Source of the DNA: a virus | Length of the DNA stretch: 64,000 bases | IMG/VR virus record: IMGVR_UViG_3300024359_000006 | Location: 1 to 64,000 of that record | Direction: 5' to 3' (one strand) | Shown here: positions 63,323-64,000 of the stretch, in pieces | How the letters are laid out: every line of letters starts with the position of its first letter | Numbering within the stretch: position 1 is the first letter of the stretch | Notes under the pieces: generated by a model | Told to the model about the DNA's origin: nothing | The model's database searches: none | Seen by the model: the letters and a program-made list of their open reading frames with translations, nothing else | Program-made: the position numbers and the translations under genes

Positions 63323-63778
63323 ATGAAAAATATAAAATTATTCGAAGAGTTTATCAATGAAAACGATATGATGGCTACAACGCCAGCAGAACTTAAAAAA
63401 ATGGCTAAAAAATTTAAACAAATCCATTATGACATGGCCTCCGGTGATTTTGAAGAGGAAGATATAGATGCAAACTTTAAATTTATAACAGACTTTCTTG
63501 GAACAGACCAAATAGTTGAAATAGTTGGAGGAGACCATTGGGCTAATCATTCTTCTGGAAAAGAATTAACAGACATTTATAATGATTTAATCACTAAGAT
63601 TAAAAACAAGAAAGACCATGAATTAGATTCAGGAGCAGACTATGTTACAGGTACATTAAATGGAGCAAAGGTAGTTTGTCAATACGATGGTTACAGTACC
63701 CCTACTCATTTATCAATTATGATAAACGTTAATGACATTAAAAAGTTTGACATTAAAACAACACCTTTTGTAGTTTAA
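63323..63778 (+). CDS. Tagged internal protein, 151 aa
   Basis: Tag M-K-N-I-K-L-F-E-E-F-I-N-E, almost identical to the previous gene, showing recent duplication of the tag. The mature part is helical then beta (GADYVTGTLNGAKVVCQYDG) with no recognised fold. It is the last of the array and is followed by a terminator. Confidence 0.65.
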   Translation: MKNIKLFEEFINENDMMATTPAELKKMAKKFKQIHYDMASGDFEEEDIDANFKFITDFLGTDQIVEIVGGDHWANHSSGKELTDIYNDLITKIKNKKDHELDSGADYVTGTLNGAKVVCQYDGYSTPTHLSIMINVNDIKKFDIKTTPFVV

Positions 63779-63823
63779 TATTAGGAAGGTATCATTAAAA
63801 AGTTAATAACTAATTAGTAATTT

Positions 63824-63855
63824 AAAGGAGATTGTATGAAACAATCTCCTTTTTT
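63824..63855 (+). terminator. Rho-independent terminator
   Basis: AAAGGAGATTGT and ACAATCTCCTTT pair perfectly around ATGAA, with a T run after it. It closes the tagged array. A GTTAATAACTAA sequence at 63802 upstream resembles only the first block of the three-copy element. Confidence 0.92.
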
Positions 63856-63880
63856 AGTATATAAGTTTTAAAATAACTAT

Positions 63881-64000
63881 ATGAAAAGTATACTAGAAGA
63901 AGCAGATCAAATTATCAATCACAGAAGCGAAGAAAAAGAAAGACAATATGGCCCTTTCAGCGAGGGTATGGATAGAGCAGCATCTATTTTCAATGGCATG
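63881..64000 (+). CDS. DUF6378-like protein, 5' end only
   Basis: Forty codons before the window edge: M-K-S-I-L-E-E-A-D-Q-I, then E-R-Q-Y-G-P-F-S-E-G-M-D-R-A. The L-E-E-A and R-x-x-x-Y-G-x-F blocks match the start of a small phage protein family annotated DUF6378, of unknown function and common in dsDNA phages. The gene follows a strong terminator, so it starts a new unit. Confidence 0.6.
   Translation, partial: MKSILEEADQIINHRSEEKERQYGPFSEGMDRAASIFNGM

Overview
The window looks like part of the genome of a large, low-GC, T4-like contractile-tailed phage (myovirus) that infects a Bacteroidota host, probably a marine flavobacterium. Every credible gene is on the + strand, genes are packed with ATGA/TAATG overlaps, and no tRNA, integrase or insertion sequence was seen. 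T4-type identity rests on a recognisable set: gp25-, gp6-, gp27- and gp5-like baseplate proteins, a gp32-like single-stranded DNA-binding protein, a TOPRIM primase, UvsY and UvsW. The host inference rests on low GC, the scarcity of Shine-Dalgarno sequences, and a phage-encoded secreted protein (7312-7953) with a Bacteroidota-type signal peptide and a C-terminal domain resembling a type IX secretion sorting domain.

Layout. 1-3561: the tail of an Hsp20 gene, then small ORFs and a DnaJ-like co-chaperone; three small proteins here share a UVR-like C-terminal hairpin. 3577-7214: PhoH-like ATPase, RNase HII, small membrane and coiled-coil proteins, and UV damage endonuclease. 7312-13734: the putative secreted protein, an acidic protein, dCMP deaminase, an XPD/DinG-type helicase and a run of unknowns. 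13772-46676: the virion cluster. It holds tube-junction and LysM proteins, hub, spike, an S1-domain protein, an amidoligase-like protein, gp25 and gp6, then very large wedge and fibre proteins including ten thrombospondin-type-3 Ca-binding repeats and a collagen-like fibre. 46691-52204: a glycine-zipper protein, a RuvC-like nuclease, gp32 with its leader, primase, UvsY and UvsW. 52256-63778: a dense array of proteins tagged with an N-terminal peptide like that of T4 internal proteins.

The most unusual system is this last array. At least ten proteins begin with, or contain inside, a peptide of the form M-K-x-[IVY]-K-x-[FY]-x-[ED]-F-[IL]-[NAS]-E. This closely resembles the capsid-targeting sequence of T4 IPI/IPII/IPIII. 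Many are followed by [VLI]-[TN]-E|[GAS] sites like those cut by the T4 prohead protease. Attached domains look enzymatic or membrane-active: a KxDG nucleotidyltransferase (ligase-like), a second ligase-like domain fused to an adenylyltransferase, an S41 protease-like domain, a candidate PD-(D/E)xK nuclease, and two glycine-zipper helices. The inference is a packaged set of effectors delivered with the DNA, some made as polyproteins.

Regulation. A motif GATATATAA[T/A/C] stands upstream of at least ten genes, mostly structural or tagged ones, and is a candidate late promoter comparable to T4 TATAAATA. A separate ~88-bp element with a fixed CACGGGTC box occurs three times, before 191, 7312 and 62240, and may be a different promoter class. 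The gp32-like gene has a leader with tandem TAAATTAAAG repeats next to a small hairpin, recalling the autoregulatory operator of T4 gene 32.
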